64,000 bases of DNA from Pseudodesulfovibrio senegalensis (GCF_008830225.1 NZ_WAIE01000007.1:62001-126000), one strand, 5' to 3'; positions 55,149 through 63,073 are shown, counted from the first letter of the stretch. Notes: a model not told the origin generated them from the sequence alone. Numbers and translations: made by a program.

Positions 55149-55346
55149 TTATTCCTCCAGATATGCCGCAAGCTGCCTTACGAGAGAATCTGCTACGGTA
55201 ATCCCCCCTAATAATCCTAGAAAGGCAATGTAAAGCCAAATGTAATCCACATATCTCCAGATGACTGGGAAGATGTTGCATCGGTCCATCAAATGAAAAA
55301 GAAGGAAGAAGCCTAAAAATGCGATGAGGGGCCATTCAAAAAACAT
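55149..55346 (-). CDS. Small membrane protein, short paralogue of the next gene
   Basis: A 65-residue protein with two hydrophobic helices. Its segment WRYVDYIWLYIAFLGLL matches WKCVDYIWLSVASFGLI in the larger upstream protein, in the same place relative to the first helix. The start is preceded by AAAAGG. It may be a truncated duplicate or a small subunit. No family recognised. Confidence 0.65.
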   Translation of the reverse strand: MFFEWPLIAFLGFFLLFHLMDRCNIFPVIWRYVDYIWLYIAFLGLLGGITVADSLVRQLAAYLEE

Positions 55347-55380
55347 GAATATACCTTTTGAGATGGTGGATAGTGGGAGT

Positions 55381-56010
55381 CTATGTGTAGCCTTTAAGCG
55401 AGGCGGTCGTTTTGGTGAACCTCAAGGCGATGGCAAAGGCAAGAAGTATTGGGCCAAGGTACTTTGCAGAATGTTTGAAGCTGTAAAGGGACATGGCATC
55501 CGCTTCCAGCTGAGCGACTCGGCTACATTTATCCCTTAGGCCATTGATGATGTTTAGGATGATATCCTGATCTTTTCTAATTTCTGGAATTCTATGGTTT
55601 GACTTGGAGCGGTTGAATGTCTGATCGAAGTACAGCTTGTAGCAAGGCTCTTCATCGAAAATCAGGGCTTTTGCCTGTTTGAACCATCCAACTGCCAATT
55701 CATACTCCCAGCGCATTTCTTTTGAAAGATATTCTGGTGGGTTGCTGTAGTGATCGATCGTTACAGCAAGTGCGGGGGAAGCCCAAAAGGGGGTTGAAGA
55801 CAGGGAGCCGCGCTCCCGTTCCAACTCCTGCTCCGTTTCCGTGAGGTAGATGCTAGCGCCTGAAACGATTAACCCGAAGGAGGCAACCGAAAGCCATATG
55901 TAATCAACACACTTCCATAGTGATGGCCGTGGTCCTAGCTTGAACATGGCTATGTGGAAAATGATAATGAACGCGACAAACAGGGAGCTGATAATGATGA
56001 GATGGGACAT
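55381..56010 (-). CDS. Hypothetical membrane protein with soluble middle domain
   Basis: A 209-residue protein with two N-terminal helices (about 3-25 and 37-55), a long soluble region (about 60-180) and a C-terminal helix (about 185-200). The soluble part is charged and probably cytoplasmic or periplasmic depending on topology. It shares the DYIWL segment with the 65-residue protein downstream. No function recognised. It lacks a strong ribosome-binding site. Confidence 0.68.
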   Translation of the reverse strand: MSHLIIISSLFVAFIIIFHIAMFKLGPRPSLWKCVDYIWLSVASFGLIVSGASIYLTETEQELERERGSLSSTPFWASPALAVTIDHYSNPPEYLSKEMRWEYELAVGWFKQAKALIFDEEPCYKLYFDQTFNRSKSNHRIPEIRKDQDIILNIINGLRDKCSRVAQLEADAMSLYSFKHSAKYLGPILLAFAIALRFTKTTASLKGYT

Positions 56011-56025
56011 AGTGGTTTTATCTGT

Positions 56026-56208
56026 TTACCTAATCACCATTCCAACATGGTGGTACGGCACTCCTAGATCGTCGAGCAGGTCGGCGATGTTTTCGCCAAG
56101 CCTGTTTGTCTGGTAGTAGGGAGGCATTCTATGGGTTGCGGCAGCAAAGTCTTCCTTAGATATCTTTCGCCAACGTGTGTTTTCAGTTGTCAACTTGTAG
56201 ACGTTCAT
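56026..56208 (-). CDS. Small hypothetical protein
   Basis: A 60-residue acidic/basic mixed protein (starts MNVYKLTTENTRW). No domain recognised. It begins 3 bases after the stop of the upstream 86-residue gene, so the two are co-transcribed. Typical of small accessory genes in phages and integrative elements. Confidence 0.55.
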   Translation of the reverse strand: MNVYKLTTENTRWRKISKEDFAAATHRMPPYYQTNRLGENIADLLDDLGVPYHHVGMVIR

Positions 56209-56211
56209 TGT

Positions 56212-56472
56212 CTATTCTCTTTCGTATTCGGTCGTAAAATACGTCCCATGTCTGCATGCGATCTTGTTCCACCAGTCTGTTGGCAAAGGTGGCACATTTC
56301 CCTCCTGTTCTGCAAGGCGAAGGCATTGTAGGATTGTTCGTAGGCCGATGGAAAAATCATGGTGCTTGTCCTGCATGGCGAACACCAATTCTTCGCTGCA
56401 ACGTGTGCAGTCCGTCTTTTTACAATCTCCATCCTGCTCGGCCCGGTTGCCAAGAATTGTGTTGTGGTCCAT
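56212..56472 (-). CDS. Small hypothetical protein with Cys pairs
   Basis: An 86-residue protein (starts MDHNTILGN). Cysteines in DCKKTDCTRC suggest a possible metal site near residues 17-25. No family recognised. It is upstream of the 60-residue gene in a likely operon. Confidence 0.6.
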   Translation of the reverse strand: MDHNTILGNRAEQDGDCKKTDCTRCSEELVFAMQDKHHDFSIGLRTILQCLRLAEQEGNVPPLPTDWWNKIACRHGTYFTTEYERE

Positions 56473-56517
56473 CGTTATCTCCGTGTTTCGTGCTTTGATT
56501 GCAGTTCAGGCCTCATC

Positions 56518-56949
56518 TCATTTTGAGCAATAGCCCTTCAGAAGGCCCACAAATCTTTCATCGACGGAAAGAATAACCTCTGGATCTTTTTCGGAAGCTT
56601 CGGAAACTTTGTACCACTGGAAACCGGTTAATGGCCGAACGGGTTCGTCAATGTTTTCAAAAGATATTTCTACGTTATAGATTGCTTCGAGAATATCGTA
56701 GTCAACCGGCTGCGGGCTCACCAAGCGCCTGAACTCTTCCCTGCTTCCCAGATAGTAGCCTTCTTCGTCAGCATGTTCGATAACGACAGAAACGATTCGT
56801 TTTTCATCATCGGTCAGGTAATTTCTTGGCGGCTCCAGTTCTGACATGAAGCCCATCTTACCATCTTTGATGTACAAATTTTCGTCGAGCCAATCGAAGG
56901 AGCATATTTCCTTCCCATTCATTTCAAAGGTTATCTTCGTTTTGGCCAT
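56518..56949 (-). CDS. Hypothetical protein
   Basis: A 143-residue acidic soluble protein with a strong AAGGAGG site. The N-terminal strand pair (KITFEMNGKEICSFDW) and later helices give no known fold to me. First of a string of small minus-strand genes in the island. No function assigned. Confidence 0.68.
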   Translation of the reverse strand: MAKTKITFEMNGKEICSFDWLDENLYIKDGKMGFMSELEPPRNYLTDDEKRIVSVVIEHADEEGYYLGSREEFRRLVSPQPVDYDILEAIYNVEISFENIDEPVRPLTGFQWYKVSEASEKDPEVILSVDERFVGLLKGYCSK

Positions 56950-57030
56950 AGATTTACCTCCTTTTGGACTACCGCCCCTATACCTTCCAGAGTTAGGGCA
57001 TGGGGTTGAGCCAAGGTTTTCGTATCGGAT

Positions 57031-57243
57031 TTATTGCTTTTGATTTGGTCGTGAGAGTTCGGCCACGAGCTCAGAAGTAGTCTTGCCGGCGAAAAAGGAT
57101 TTTTGTTTTGGAGTTGTCCGGCGCTTTCCTTTTGGCTTTCTGGAGTTGTCCAGAGCCTCCAGAATTTCGCTTTTATACCACCGCAGTCCGAGTCCTCGGC
57201 CTTGGCCGAGGTTTACAGGACGCACCTTGAGCCGTTCCAGCAC
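57031..57243 (-). pseudogene. Excisionase/AlpA-like helix-turn-helix gene, 5' end lost
   Basis: The frame reads VLERLKVRPVNLGQGRGLGL then RWYKSEILEALDNS, resembling the wing of excisionase/AlpA-type DNA-binding proteins, with a basic Lys/Arg-rich tail. The upstream part of the helix-turn-helix is missing because the frame meets a stop after the segment TPGSART. On the opposite strand a truncated Toprim gene begins at the same place, so a recombination junction lies near 57250. Confidence 0.55.
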
Positions 57244-57249
57244 GGTTCT

Positions 57250-57850
57250 GGCTGACCCGGGCGTCTACGGTTATGGCGTAAAGGTCAACGATCGCAACGA
57301 ACTTTTGGTTCCGGGCAGAGACGTGGAGGGGTTCATTCACACTTTGCAAACGGTGAATCAAGATGGGAAATTCTTTGTTGCTGGTTCAAGAAAAACGGGA
57401 ACCTTCCATACTATTGATCCGGATCGAACAATGGGTAACCCGCAGACACCCATTCTTATTGCTGAAGGATATGCTACGGCGGCAAGCGTACACATGGCCA
57501 TCGGTGAGCCGGTCCATGCCGCGTTTGATGCAGGCAATCTGAAGCATGTGGCCGAAGCTTTGCACGGCAAATATCCCGATCGGAGTGTTGTTATTTTGTC
57601 CGACAACGATCACCAGCAGTCAGGTAATCCGGGAGTGACTAAAGCTCAAGCCGCAGCTCGGGCCGTTGGCGGGCAGTTTGTTGTTCCATTGTTTTCCGAT
57701 GCCGAAAAGGCCAAGGGATTGACGGATTTCAATGATCTGCATGCTACGCGAGGGCTGGAGGCCGTTCGCAAGCAGCTTGAACCGGTTTTGCAAAAGGTCC
57801 GAGGGAAAGGGCTTGAACAGCAGGAAGACGGATTGGCCATGAGCCTTTAA
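57250..57850 (+). pseudogene. Toprim-domain DNA primase (TraC/phage type), N-terminus deleted
   Basis: About 200 residues of a plasmid/ICE primase-like protein. The Toprim signature is clear: ILIAEGYATAASVHMA, then HAAFDAGNLKHVAEAL and VVILSDNDHQQSGNPG, with a final GLTDFNDLHATRG. Intact relatives are several hundred residues longer with a zinc-finger and primase part at the N-terminus. Here homology starts abruptly at about DPGVYGYGVK, next to the excisionase-like remnant in the opposite direction, and no proper start codon with a ribosome-binding site is visible. The next gene follows after 14 bases. Confidence 0.75.
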
Positions 57851-57864
57851 CTTACGAGGTTGTA

Positions 57865-58411
57865 ATGAGCATTGTTAGGACACATACGGGTAAGAATCTG
57901 GATTTAGCCAATCCGAATTCCAAGGAAATATGCATTGAGGACATCGCGCACCATTTGGCCAAGCTGGATAGGTACAACGGTGCTGGCCATTACTCGTACT
58001 CGGTTGGCCAGCATAGTCTGCTGGTGGCTGATGCTTTGCCCAAGGAATACAAGCTTCAAGGGCTTTTGCATGATGCTACCGAGGCTTATCTGGGAGATGT
58101 CGTATCTCCGCTGAAGGCCATGCTGCCAGAATATCGACGCATCGAGGGACAGGTCATGAGGGCGATTTGCAATCGTTTCCAGATTACGTTTCCCCGACCT
58201 CAGATTATCAAGAAGGCAGATCAGGCAGTAATGGCTGCTGAAATGCAGCAGGTCGTCAAATGGCCGGTTGGCCCAGCGTCCGGATTTGCCGCCGTCTCCG
58301 CCGGGTATGGTGATCAAGCCCATGGAATGGCAGCAGGTCAAAGGACAATTTCTGGAACGTTTTCAGGAACTGGAGAAAGGGCACGCCCTGAGCGCTGGGT
58401 TGGGATTGTAA
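57865..58411 (+). pseudogene. HD-domain phosphohydrolase, frameshifted near its 3' end
   Basis: The first ~133 residues are a YfbR-like HD hydrolase with HSLLVADAL, LLHDATEAYLGDV and SPLKAMLPEY, of the type found near plasmid primases. After MQQVVKWPVG the expected C-terminus (GMVIKPMEWQQVKG, then FLERFQELEKGHALS) appears in the +1 frame and ends at a TAA at 58409. The uncorrected frame runs on to about 58464 with unrelated sequence. One extra base around 58270-58273 (GGCCC) explains it. A sequencing error cannot be excluded. Confidence 0.75.
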
Positions 58412-58472
58412 GACTTCACAATGATGCACCGGGGAGGTATGATCCTCCCCGGATAAATACTTAGGAGGTATG

Positions 58473-58700
58473 ATGGCACAACTGTCCAGATCTGAGATGT
58501 TTGAAAATATCAAGCTGGCTCTTGAAGCTGATAAACGAGGTGACCATGAGGAAGCCTTCCGGATAAGACTCAGAATTCCTTTGGCTCCGCATCTTGCCAT
58601 GGCCTACAAAGACACGCTTGGAAAGGAAGCTTTGATCGAAAGTGGATTTGATCTTTCAGAAGCGGAGGCCGAGTATGGATCGGAATGGCTTGACGGATAA
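58473..58700 (+). CDS. Small hypothetical protein downstream of the HD gene
   Basis: A 75-residue acidic helical protein (MAQLSRSEMFENIK). AGGAGGT precedes two adjacent ATGs; the second has better spacing. It resembles short genes that sit beside plasmid primase and HD genes in integrative elements. Its stop overlaps the start of the next gene by about 26 bases, so they are coupled. Confidence 0.6.
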   Translation: MAQLSRSEMFENIKLALEADKRGDHEEAFRIRLRIPLAPHLAMAYKDTLGKEALIESGFDLSEAEAEYGSEWLDG

Positions 58701-59229
58701 ACTGGTAGCAAAGCTCAATGCAGATTGGGGCGCATATCAACTCAAGGAAAGCACTCCAGAAGCCGAACTTTTTAGTCAAAGCTTGAAAGAATCTGTTTCT
58801 CTTTTTCAGGGGGTTGGACAATCTGGGAATCCTTATACCATCTTGATGGTCGAAGAAGTGACCTTGCATCATGAGCTAGTCAATTATTCAAACGCACCGG
58901 AGATGGTGAACAGTATCAAGCCAGCGCTGGAGCAGTTGTCTGATGCCAACGAAACGTTGAAGTTGGTTCAGGATCACGATGCGTATGAAAAGGCTGCTCG
59001 TACATACTCCTCCAAACGTAAACAGGGCGGCCTTCCTCTGGATGCCTTTCGGGAATTCATCAAGTCCCATACCGCCCGTCTTACTAACCGTCTTAAAGCC
59101 ACGTCTTCGGTTCCGGAAAAGAACATCCTGCGGCAGCGCAAGGATAATTTGAAGGTTGCCAACCAGAAGTATATGGCCATGCAGCGCCAGGCGCTGGGGA
59201 TGGAGCAGGGGCAAGGGCTGGAAAGATAG
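58675..59229 (+). CDS. Hypothetical protein of the island
   Basis: A 184-residue helical protein (starts MDRNGLTDKLVAKL). The last ~100 residues are rich in Lys/Arg and Gln, as in nucleic-acid-associated helical proteins; no known domain. The start inside the preceding gene is chosen because the longer frame would overlap more. Together with the Toprim, HD and small genes it forms a remnant block on the plus strand. Confidence 0.62.
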   Translation: MDRNGLTDKLVAKLNADWGAYQLKESTPEAELFSQSLKESVSLFQGVGQSGNPYTILMVEEVTLHHELVNYSNAPEMVNSIKPALEQLSDANETLKLVQDHDAYEKAARTYSSKRKQGGLPLDAFREFIKSHTARLTNRLKATSSVPEKNILRQRKDNLKVANQKYMAMQRQALGMEQGQGLER

Positions 59230-59254
59230 ATTCTTAACTCAACCTAAAGCCGCC

Positions 59255-59325
59255 TGCGAAAAATCGCGGCGATATGCGCGATAATTCATTATTGTCCTTT
59301 GTTTCAAATACGGCAACAGTGTTGC
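59255..59325. other. Possible right end of the Mu-like prophage remnant
   Basis: Between the plus-strand block and the mom gene lies a stretch with repeated TGCGAAAAATCGCG/GCGATATGCGCGATAATT and TGTTTCAAATACGGCAA. These recall the GTTTCA...GCGAAA repeats bound by MuA at phage Mu ends. In Mu, mom is the last gene before the right end, which fits this position. The exact TG end and any target duplication cannot be fixed by eye; low certainty. Confidence 0.3.
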
Positions 59326-59369
59326 AAAAATAAAGGGTCGCGTCCAGTTTGGACACGGCCCTTTATTTA
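59326..59369. terminator. Bidirectional terminator-like stem-loop after the mom fusion gene
   Basis: AAATAAAGGG and CCCTTTATTT flank an inner GTCC/GGAC pair. It overlaps the stop codon of the sheath-mom gene and has A/T tracts on both sides, so it can act in either direction. Confidence 0.8.
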
Positions 59370-60311
59370 TTCCTTCATTCTAGACCAAGCTCTCCGGCTT
59401 GGGGTAAGGTGTGTTTTTAGGGCCAGCCGCTTTTGCCAGTGCTTTTTAATGAAGTATACATAGCGAAATTGGCGGAAACGGAGCGGAATAGCGCGGTCCT
59501 TGTTATCAATAAGGATTTTGCTTCGCCCTTTTTTGCTCGTGGTCAACAGCATTTCATGAAAGTACTCCCCGTCCAGATAGTAGAAGCTTGTCCAATGGCT
59601 CCCGCAATACAGGAAGTTGGAGGCTTGGTAGACCACACCCAGGCGGCCGCATCGTTCGTCTGCGAAGGATTGTATCCAAGCCACGGTGGGACAAGCCCGC
59701 TTGATGTATTTTATACTATATGAAATAGCCCGGCTCTCGCTATTCCGGGGGGCTACGTCGCTTAACCACATGCGGTTTAGTTCCATGTATTCCCCGACGC
59801 TGGTGTCCGGGACGATTTTGCCCACAGCACGGGGATTGAGCGCATATCCAAACACGAGCACACCGGCCAGATTTTGGCGGTAGAATACGCCGAGGTGACA
59901 ATAGCTGTTGTTTACTATTCGGTGGGAGTAGTGGTGTTTCAGCACCAATTCCCGAGAGAATTGCGACGGTATCCAGGCGACGTAGAAATCACGCTGGCCG
60001 GACGCGGCAACACCGGCCTCGGCATCCTCCAGGGGAATGGCCCAGGTCTCCATGTATTTGTTGGCGTCCTTCTCGTAGTCGAACATCTCGGCCAGCATGG
60101 AACCCTGTCCGAACAGGGACTTGGCGTGGTCGGCACTCAGGACACGGACAGGTACGGCAGCCGTGGCCGTGCCGGTGGAGAGCATCTGCTCCAGCACCAG
60201 CACCTTGTATTCCACTTCGGCCAGTCCCTGGACCGCATTGGAGTTGTCAAACTCAATATAACACAGGGGAACCCTGATATTGCTGGGAATGTCGTTGAAG
60301 CTGATGGACAT
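59367..60311 (-). CDS. Chimeric ORF: Mu-like tail-sheath N-terminus fused to a Mom DNA adenine-modification protein
   Basis: A 314-residue frame made of two unrelated parts. Residues 1-105 match the N-terminus of Mu gpL-type tail sheath proteins (SFNDIPSNIRVPLCYIEFDN, then LFGQGSMLAEMF); a full sheath is near 480-500 residues. Residues 106-314 match the Mom family, which converts adenine to a carbamoylmethyl form in phage DNA to escape restriction (KHHYSHRIVNNSYCHLGVF, ELNRMWLSDVAPRNSESRAI, WIQSFADERCGRLGVVYQAS). The junction is near 59996. The Mom part looks almost complete. All tail genes normally between the two are gone, so a deletion created the fusion. Confidence 0.85.
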   Translation of the reverse strand: MSISFNDIPSNIRVPLCYIEFDNSNAVQGLAEVEYKVLVLEQMLSTGTATAAVPVRVLSADHAKSLFGQGSMLAEMFDYEKDANKYMETWAIPLEDAEAGVAASGQRDFYVAWIPSQFSRELVLKHHYSHRIVNNSYCHLGVFYRQNLAGVLVFGYALNPRAVGKIVPDTSVGEYMELNRMWLSDVAPRNSESRAISYSIKYIKRACPTVAWIQSFADERCGRLGVVYQASNFLYCGSHWTSFYYLDGEYFHEMLLTTSKKGRSKILIDNKDRAIPLRFRQFRYVYFIKKHWQKRLALKTHLTPSRRAWSRMKE

Positions 60312-60542
60312 TTAGCCCTCCTCGGTGGTTACGGCGCTGGCGGCCTTGGCTTCGGCTTTGGCGGCCGCCTCAGCCCCTTTCTTGATGGCTTCGGCTGTGG
60401 TTTTTTTTAGGTCGCCATCCTTGAGGCGGCGACGCCAGTAGCCGGTTGCCGGAACTTCCTTGCCGTATTCGGGGAGCGGCTTCTTGGTACGCGGATCACG
60501 CACGATCAAGCCGTCTCGGGGTTTGAGATACAAATTAGCCAC
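60312..60542 (-). CDS. Mu-like phage DUF2635 protein (gp38-like)
   Basis: A 76-residue protein starting MANLYLKPRDGLIVRDP, with VPATGYWRRRLKDGDL: the hallmark of the small gene before the tail sheath in Mu-like phages. The tail is Ala/Lys/Glu-rich. Its stop is adjacent to the sheath start. Likely role in tail assembly; the detailed function is unknown. Confidence 0.88.
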   Translation of the reverse strand: MANLYLKPRDGLIVRDPRTKKPLPEYGKEVPATGYWRRRLKDGDLKKTTAEAIKKGAEAAAKAEAKAASAVTTEEG

Positions 60543-60553
60543 GTCGGTTCCTC

Positions 60554-61111
60554 CTACTCCCCGTCTTGGGGCAGGTTCACCAGGTCTTCCGCCTCGGGAG
60601 CGTCGCCCGCGAGGGGATACTTGGCACTTAAGGTTGCAAATGGATCAAGGGAGGCCAGATCGCTCTCGGTCATGGCCTGGCCGAGGGTCATGTTTTGCCG
60701 CCAGGAGATGGCCCACATGGCCATACCGGCCTTGTCGATGACGGTAGAAAAAAGATTGTCGGCGCGGGTCCGCTCGGCCGTGCTGATAGATTCCTTCAGG
60801 TCCCAGGTGTTGCCGGGAATCAGCAGGCTCAACATATCCACAATGGACAGGGCCGCCAGATCACGCGGCTGGCCAGGACGATCCCTGGTCACCACGAACG
60901 CGCCCCAGGTCACCCAGGCCTCATAGTCGCCGCAGGACTCTGTCAGATCACTAAAGCCCAGCACGGCCACGAACACGGCCGGAGCCTTAGTTGAAATGCG
61001 TTTGAGCTCGTGCAGGTCGAACCGGCCGCCGTGGGACGCACAATGCACCTTCCTTGAGGTGGCCTGATCGATCTTGGCAACAACGGCGTCGCGCAAGCTG
61101 GCCAGACTCAT
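60554..61111 (-). CDS. Mu-like phage gp37 family protein (DUF1834-type)
   Basis: A 185-residue structural protein. The segments APAVFVAVLGFSDL and WGAFVVTRDRPGQPRD, and the SIVDMLSLLIPGNTW part, fit the gp37/DUF1834 family found upstream of DUF2635 in Mu-like tail operons. It precedes DUF2635 by 11 bases and follows a truncated gene with a 4-base overlap. Confidence 0.8.
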   Translation of the reverse strand: MSLASLRDAVVAKIDQATSRKVHCASHGGRFDLHELKRISTKAPAVFVAVLGFSDLTESCGDYEAWVTWGAFVVTRDRPGQPRDLAALSIVDMLSLLIPGNTWDLKESISTAERTRADNLFSTVIDKAGMAMWAISWRQNMTLGQAMTESDLASLDPFATLSAKYPLAGDAPEAEDLVNLPQDGE

Positions 61112-61335
61112 TGCAGCACCTCCAGTTGGCGGTCCATCCAGTCATCCACCAGGGCGACCAGGTCGGCTTCGTTCTCCATGGAGATGCCCTGCTGGAAGAG
61201 ATTGAACGCTCCAAGGCAATCGCCCGTATATCTCAAGAGATCATTTCCACTGGCAATCTGGTGCTCAAGGCCAGAGTTGCTGTTGAGCGCGATCTGTTCG
61301 GTGTTGGCCTGGCTCCGGTAATGCTGTCCACCGGG
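61108..61335 (-). pseudogene. 3' remnant of an unidentified Mu-like structural gene
   Basis: About 70 residues that look coding (SGNDLLRYTGDCLGAFNLFQ, then ADLVALVDDWMDRQLEVLQ) end with a stop overlapping the gp37 start. The frame continues upstream only as the antisense of the HNH gene, so the 5' part has been lost or was displaced by HNH-gene insertion. By position it would be near gp36 of Mu, but no match is clear. Confidence 0.55.
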
Positions 61336-61344
61336 GAGTAAAGC

Positions 61345-62049
61345 ATGGAAGCACGTTGGAGGCGATATAACGACGAAGAGCTGGCTTGGCAGCGAAAGAA
61401 CACCAAATGCATGGATTTGTACGAACTGGTTCCTGCTTTCAATGAGCGTTTCGGCAGAAACAGAACCTTCCAACAAATTCGTTCTACATTGAACAATTAT
61501 GGATTTCGGAGTGGTCGGAAGAAAGTGAACAAGTCGTTTGTCATTTACAATAGTGAGCAGGTTCAATTCCTCAAGAATCATTTTTAGACAATGACAACGC
61601 AAGAATTGACGGATGCTTTCAATGAACGGTTTGAACCCAAGCGAACCTTTTGGGCCATTGAAGGGCAGCTCAAGAGGCGTGGGTTTGTCAAATACCATCG
61701 CCGCACACTCAAGACCGGAGATGAAACTCTTTGCCCTGCGACTGGATACATCACCGTCAAGACTGATTCTCCAGCCCCTAACATGAAGACAAAGCGGAAC
61801 TATCGCTACAAGCACCTCGTGGTGTGGGAAGAGGCAAACGGGCCGGTGCCGGATGGTATGTATATCCGCTTCCTCGACGGCGACAAGACCAATTGCTCAT
61901 TGGATAACCTTGTCATGGTTTCTATGGCCGAGCACGCAATTCTGAACAAGTTGAATTTGAAAGAGTTGCACCCCGATCTTCGGGCAACTGCAATTGCCAC
62001 GGCCCGGTTACAAGCGAAGTGCATAAAGCTGGAAACAGCAAATCGCTGA
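61345..62049 (+). pseudogene. HNH homing-type endonuclease, interrupted by an in-frame amber codon
   Basis: Two open segments in the same frame (61345-61587 and 61591-62049) are parts of one gene split only by TAG at 61585-61587. The N-terminal half has two tandem DNA-binding repeats that align over 29 residues without gaps (YNDEELAW...AFNERF and YNSEQVQF...AFNERF); the stop falls where the first repeat has Lys, one base change from AAG. An HNH domain follows (YRYKHLVVWEEANGPVPDG, then FLDGDKTNCSLDNLVMVSM). GGGGAG precedes the first ATG. It sits opposite to the Mu-like structural genes and probably invaded them. The second part alone could still make a shorter HNH protein. Confidence 0.82.
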
Positions 62050-62082
62050 GAATCAGCAGTGACACGACACAAAGGAGACGAC

Positions 62083-62471
62083 ATGGAAAATTACGACGAA
62101 CAAATCCGAGAATTGAACCGGAAGAGAAACGAGGAAAGGGAAAATTTGGCGAAAGAACTTCTCCCTGGATATCGCAAAGAGTGGATAGGCAGATGCTTCA
62201 AGGCTCCGAACTCATATGGTGAAAGCTATCCCGATTGGTGGCTGTACGCCAAAGTTACCAGCGTTGACCAATTGAATTTCTCACCGATGGCAGCCATGAA
62301 CCAAATTTCCAGTGCTTTCAGTTCCAAAGCTGCGCCCTGAACAAAGTGGAATTTCAGTTCGATCAATTCAGATACCGCTTTGAAGACGATTGGGAAGAAA
62401 TCGACCCGTCCGAATTTGAACAGGAACTCAACAACGCTTTGGAATCTGTACGAGAAAGAGCGGTCAACTAA
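62083..62471 (+). pseudogene. Hypothetical protein, frameshifted
   Basis: The frame starts MENYDEQIRELNRKRNEERE and is coherent to about residue 64 (KVTSVDQ), then ends in FSPMAAMNQISSAFSSKAAP. In the -1 frame a coherent acidic end appears from 62274 (EFLTDGSHEPNFQCFQFQSC, later DDWEEIDPSEFEQELNNALE) and runs to TAA at 62469. One missing base near 62272-62276 would restore a protein of about 129 residues. Function unknown; phage-like size and position after HNH. Confidence 0.6.
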
Positions 62472-62502
62472 TCCGCAATACGTTTACCAAGGAGAATTTA
62501 CC

Positions 62503-62586
62503 ATGAACGACAAAATGAAAAGCAGGAGAAAGGTATTCCCTCTCTCCCGCAACTCTGCTGAAGCTAGAACGGCTGACCGTTATTGA
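62503..62586 (+). CDS. Possible micro-ORF
   Basis: A 27-residue frame (MNDKMKSRRK, basic) with AAGGAG at good spacing. It overlaps the 3' end of the converging secreted-protein gene by 23 bases. Only the ribosome-binding site supports it. Confidence 0.3.
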   Translation: MNDKMKSRRKVFPLSRNSAEARTADRY

Positions 62587-63073
62587 TCGGAATACTGGCT
62601 AATGTTCCTCTGTCATTGTGAACTCCGTGCCGTTTTCCGTAAGCAATAATCGCTTTTCTGAGATTGGGATCATCGGAAGCCCATTCGATTGTAGCCTGGC
62701 CAATAATGAGCCGACTTGTATCTGAGATAGATAAACGTAGATAACGAGTTTCACCAGCGGGAAGCGTAAATGTGCCGTTTACCGTTGCTATTGTGACAGC
62801 ACTATTTCCTGAGGCGTTGCCGGAGTAGACGGAGCTATACGATGTAACGTCATCCCCTGCATGATCACGAAATGTAACCCGACAAGTTACGTCACTTCCT
62901 GTGATGTTGGTCAAGTAGATGTAGCTTCTGACAAGCACACTAGAATTGGAATAGGACGCACTCATGCAGGGAACAAATGCACTTCCTCGAGTTTCAAAGG
63001 CGGCTACGGATGAAACGCTGCACAAAGAGAGCAGCAGTGCCAGGATACTAAACACAACAATACGATTTTTCAT
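62564..63073 (-). CDS. Secreted hypothetical protein
   Basis: A 169-residue protein with a classical Sec signal peptide (about 1-25, cleavage after SSVAA). The mature part is Ser/Thr-rich beta-strand sequence (LTNITGSDVTCRVTFRDHAG, FTLPAGETRYLRLSISD) reminiscent of an immunoglobulin-like or adhesin-type beta sandwich. TAGGAG precedes the ATG. No phage structural role is evident; it may be cargo (moron). Function unknown. Confidence 0.72.
   Translation of the reverse strand: MKNRIVVFSILALLLSLCSVSSVAAFETRGSAFVPCMSASYSNSSVLVRSYIYLTNITGSDVTCRVTFRDHAGDDVTSYSSVYSGNASGNSAVTIATVNGTFTLPAGETRYLRLSISDTSRLIIGQATIEWASDDPNLRKAIIAYGKRHGVHNDRGTLASIPINNGQPF

Noticed and set aside
58261-58310. Programmed +1 frameshifting in the HD gene
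   Set aside because: No slippery sequence or stimulating structure of known type; the region has other broken genes, so decay or a read error is simpler.
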